Positions 4,899-5,963 of a stretch of 5,963 nucleotides of DNA are shown here, in pieces. The position numbers were made by a program, and so were the translations under genes. The stretch is taken from contig VBLN01000173.1 in NCBI GenBank assembly GCA_005878685.1, forward strand, positions 15,062-21,024, read 5' to 3'. The DNA is from Deltaproteobacteria bacterium. GTDB taxonomy: Bacteria > Desulfobacterota > Binatia > UBA9968. The notes under the pieces are model-generated. The model had not been told where the DNA came from. It searched no databases and saw only the letters and a list, made by a program, of their open reading frames with translations. Position 1 is the first letter of the stretch. Every line of letters starts with the position of its first letter.

Positions 4899-5863
4899 TA
4901 GCGTATTCTGGGATCGACGAGGGCATAAAGGGCGTCAATAATGAGATTGATGGTTACGAAAGCGACGGTGTACATGAGCACGAGCCCCGTCACCAACGGG
5001 TAATCTCGGGCCGTGACGCCGGTGATCAGCAGGCTGCCGATTCCAGGCCAAGCAAAGACCGTCTCCACGATAATAGAGCCGCTCAGCAATGTTCCCAGCT
5101 CCAGTCCCACGACCGTGATGATCGGAATCAGCGCGTTGGTGACGACGTGGTGCCATAGAACGACCTGCTCTCCGAGTCCCTTGGCTCGAGCCGTGATGAT
5201 GTATTCTTCGTTAGAGGCCTCCAGAACCGATGAGCGCGTGACTCGCATCAGGATGCCGACCATATTGGTGCCAAGCGCCAGAGCCGGCATCACGACGTGC
5301 AGAAAGGCGTCTTTGAGCGCGATCCAGTTTCCTTGCAGCACACTGTCCAGGAAGTAGAAGCCCGTCTGCGTGCTGCGCCCCGAGGATGGAAGGACATGGA
5401 AATTTCCCGCGAGCAACAGGATCAGCATGATGCCCAGCCAAAAGTTGGGCATGCTGATCCCAAAGAGGCCGAGACTCGTCCCGAGGTTATCAATCCACGA
5501 GTTGGGCCGGGCGCCGGCCCAAACCCCGAGTGGAACGGCGAGGGAGACCGCGATCAGGATTGAGAAGAGCGCCAGTTCGATCGTAGCCGGCAACCTTTGC
5601 GCAATGACCTCTCTCACCGGCGCCGAGAAGCGAAAAGACTTGCCGAAATCGCCGGTGGCGGCAGAGAGGACGAATTTGACGTACTGGACGTGAACCGGTT
5701 GATCTAATCCCCAGCGCCTCTTCGCCTCCGCGAGATCAGCCCCCGTGGTCTCTTGGCCAAGGAGCATCGTCGTTGGGTCGCCGGGAGCCGCGTGGAGCAA
5801 CACAAAGACAAGCAGAGTGATCAGGAGGAGCACCGGCAGCGTGCCGAAAAGCCGTTGGAGCAA
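4895..5863 (-). CDS. dppB: Peptide/nickel-type ABC transporter permease, DppB/OppB family (322 aa from TTG)
   Basis: This is the inner-membrane permease partner of DppC. The N-terminal helix (about 7-24) is followed by HAAPGDPTTMLLG, the family motif, then YVKFVLSAATGDFGKSF (61-77) and PATIELALFSILIAVSLAVP (92-111). Further helices are at about 142-157, 189-208, 242-262 and 290-312. The EAA loop is at about 220-247 (EYIITARAKGLGEQ onward), followed by VETVFAWPGIGSLL (266-279). The C-terminus LYALVDPRIRY is the normal family end, so the protein is complete at its 3' side. The stop TAG lies in the inverted repeat of the GIY-YIG unit. The only usable start codon found is TTG at 5861-5863. However, the ribosome site is 17 bases upstream of it, and a GTC codon at 5873-5875 sits where the start would be expected; from there the protein would read (V/M)TAYLLQRL, a common DppB beginning. 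The true length is probably 326 aa. Confidence 0.94.
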   Translation of the reverse strand: MLQRLFGTLPVLLLITLLVFVLLHAAPGDPTTMLLGQETTGADLAEAKRRWGLDQPVHVQYVKFVLSAATGDFGKSFRFSAPVREVIAQRLPATIELALFSILIAVSLAVPLGVWAGARPNSWIDNLGTSLGLFGISMPNFWLGIMLILLLAGNFHVLPSSGRSTQTGFYFLDSVLQGNWIALKDAFLHVVMPALALGTNMVGILMRVTRSSVLEASNEEYIITARAKGLGEQVVLWHHVVTNALIPIITVVGLELGTLLSGSIIVETVFAWPGIGSLLITGVTARDYPLVTGLVLMYTVAFVTINLIIDALYALVDPRIRY

Positions 5864-5880
5864 GTAGGCCGTGACAGTGT

Positions 5881-5887
5881 CTCCTTT
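5881..5887 (-). promoter_or_regulatory. Ribosome binding site upstream of dppB
   Basis: The minus strand reads AAAGGAG here. It is 5 bases from the in-frame GTC codon at 5873-5875 and 17 bases from the first canonical start (TTG, 5861-5863). The spacing argues that translation began four codons before the TTG. Confidence 0.6.
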
Positions 5888-5931
5888 GTCTCCGCGCTCA
5901 CTTTGCAGGCGCGGTGCAACGGACCTCTACC

Positions 5932-5963
5932 CTATTTGAGCACTCGGATGTCTTCCCCGAAGA
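5932..5963 (-). CDS. C-terminal end of an upstream gene, possibly the cognate solute-binding protein
   Basis: One minus-strand frame at the right edge reads FGEDIRVLK and ends with TAG at 5932-5934, 68 bp before the dppB TTG. A second open frame runs further, to a TGA near 5898, but its codons look less like the neighbouring genes. Binding-protein genes commonly precede dppB, so a dppA-like gene is plausible, but nine residues cannot prove it. The frame choice is uncertain. Confidence 0.35.
   Translation of the reverse strand, partial: FGEDIRVLK

Overview
The window is about 6 kb of gene-dense chromosomal bacterial DNA of moderately high GC. It probably comes from an uncultivated soil or groundwater lineage with many NMT1/SsuA-type binding proteins (Binatota, Rokubacteria, Tectomicrobia or former 'Deltaproteobacteria' type). 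This placement is inferred from gene style only and is weak. No rRNA, tRNA, CRISPR array or phage module is visible.

Layout. On the plus strand the left edge holds the last 48 codons of etfA (electron transfer flavoprotein alpha), followed by a 145-aa single-domain cupin. These converge with a long minus-strand series. Read in its own direction (right to left), that series is: the last few codons of an unidentified gene, possibly the binding protein of the transporter; dppB; a small GIY-YIG nuclease ORF; dppC; pyk (pyruvate kinase); an orphan NMT1/SsuA-like periplasmic binding protein; and a small glycine-zipper lipoprotein. DppB and DppC are the two membrane subunits of a peptide/nickel-type ABC importer. 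No ATPase genes for it are in the window.

The outstanding feature lies between dppB and dppC. The GIY-YIG ORF sits inside a 319-bp unit (4580-4898) bounded by inverted repeats: an 18-bp core with one mismatch, extending to 29 bp with 22 identities. Each repeat has CTAG at both its outer and inner edge; these four CTAGs are the majority of the seven in the whole window. The outer CTAG supplies the TAG stop of dppB on one side and the TAG stop of the GIY-YIG ORF on the other, and the present dppC ATG lies just inside the unit. If the unit plus one CTAG copy (315 bp, a multiple of three) is removed on paper, dppB keeps its stop. dppC then gains an in-frame ATG overlapping the end of dppB, giving a 305-aa protein instead of the present 306. 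This fits a compact mobile element that inserted at CTAG in an overlapping dppB/dppC junction without breaking either gene. I know of no named family with this architecture.

Smaller points: dppB appears to have GTC where a GTG start would be expected; pyk carries the residue set of K+-independent pyruvate kinases and may be leaderless; and the cupin has unusual residues at two of its four metal-ligand positions.
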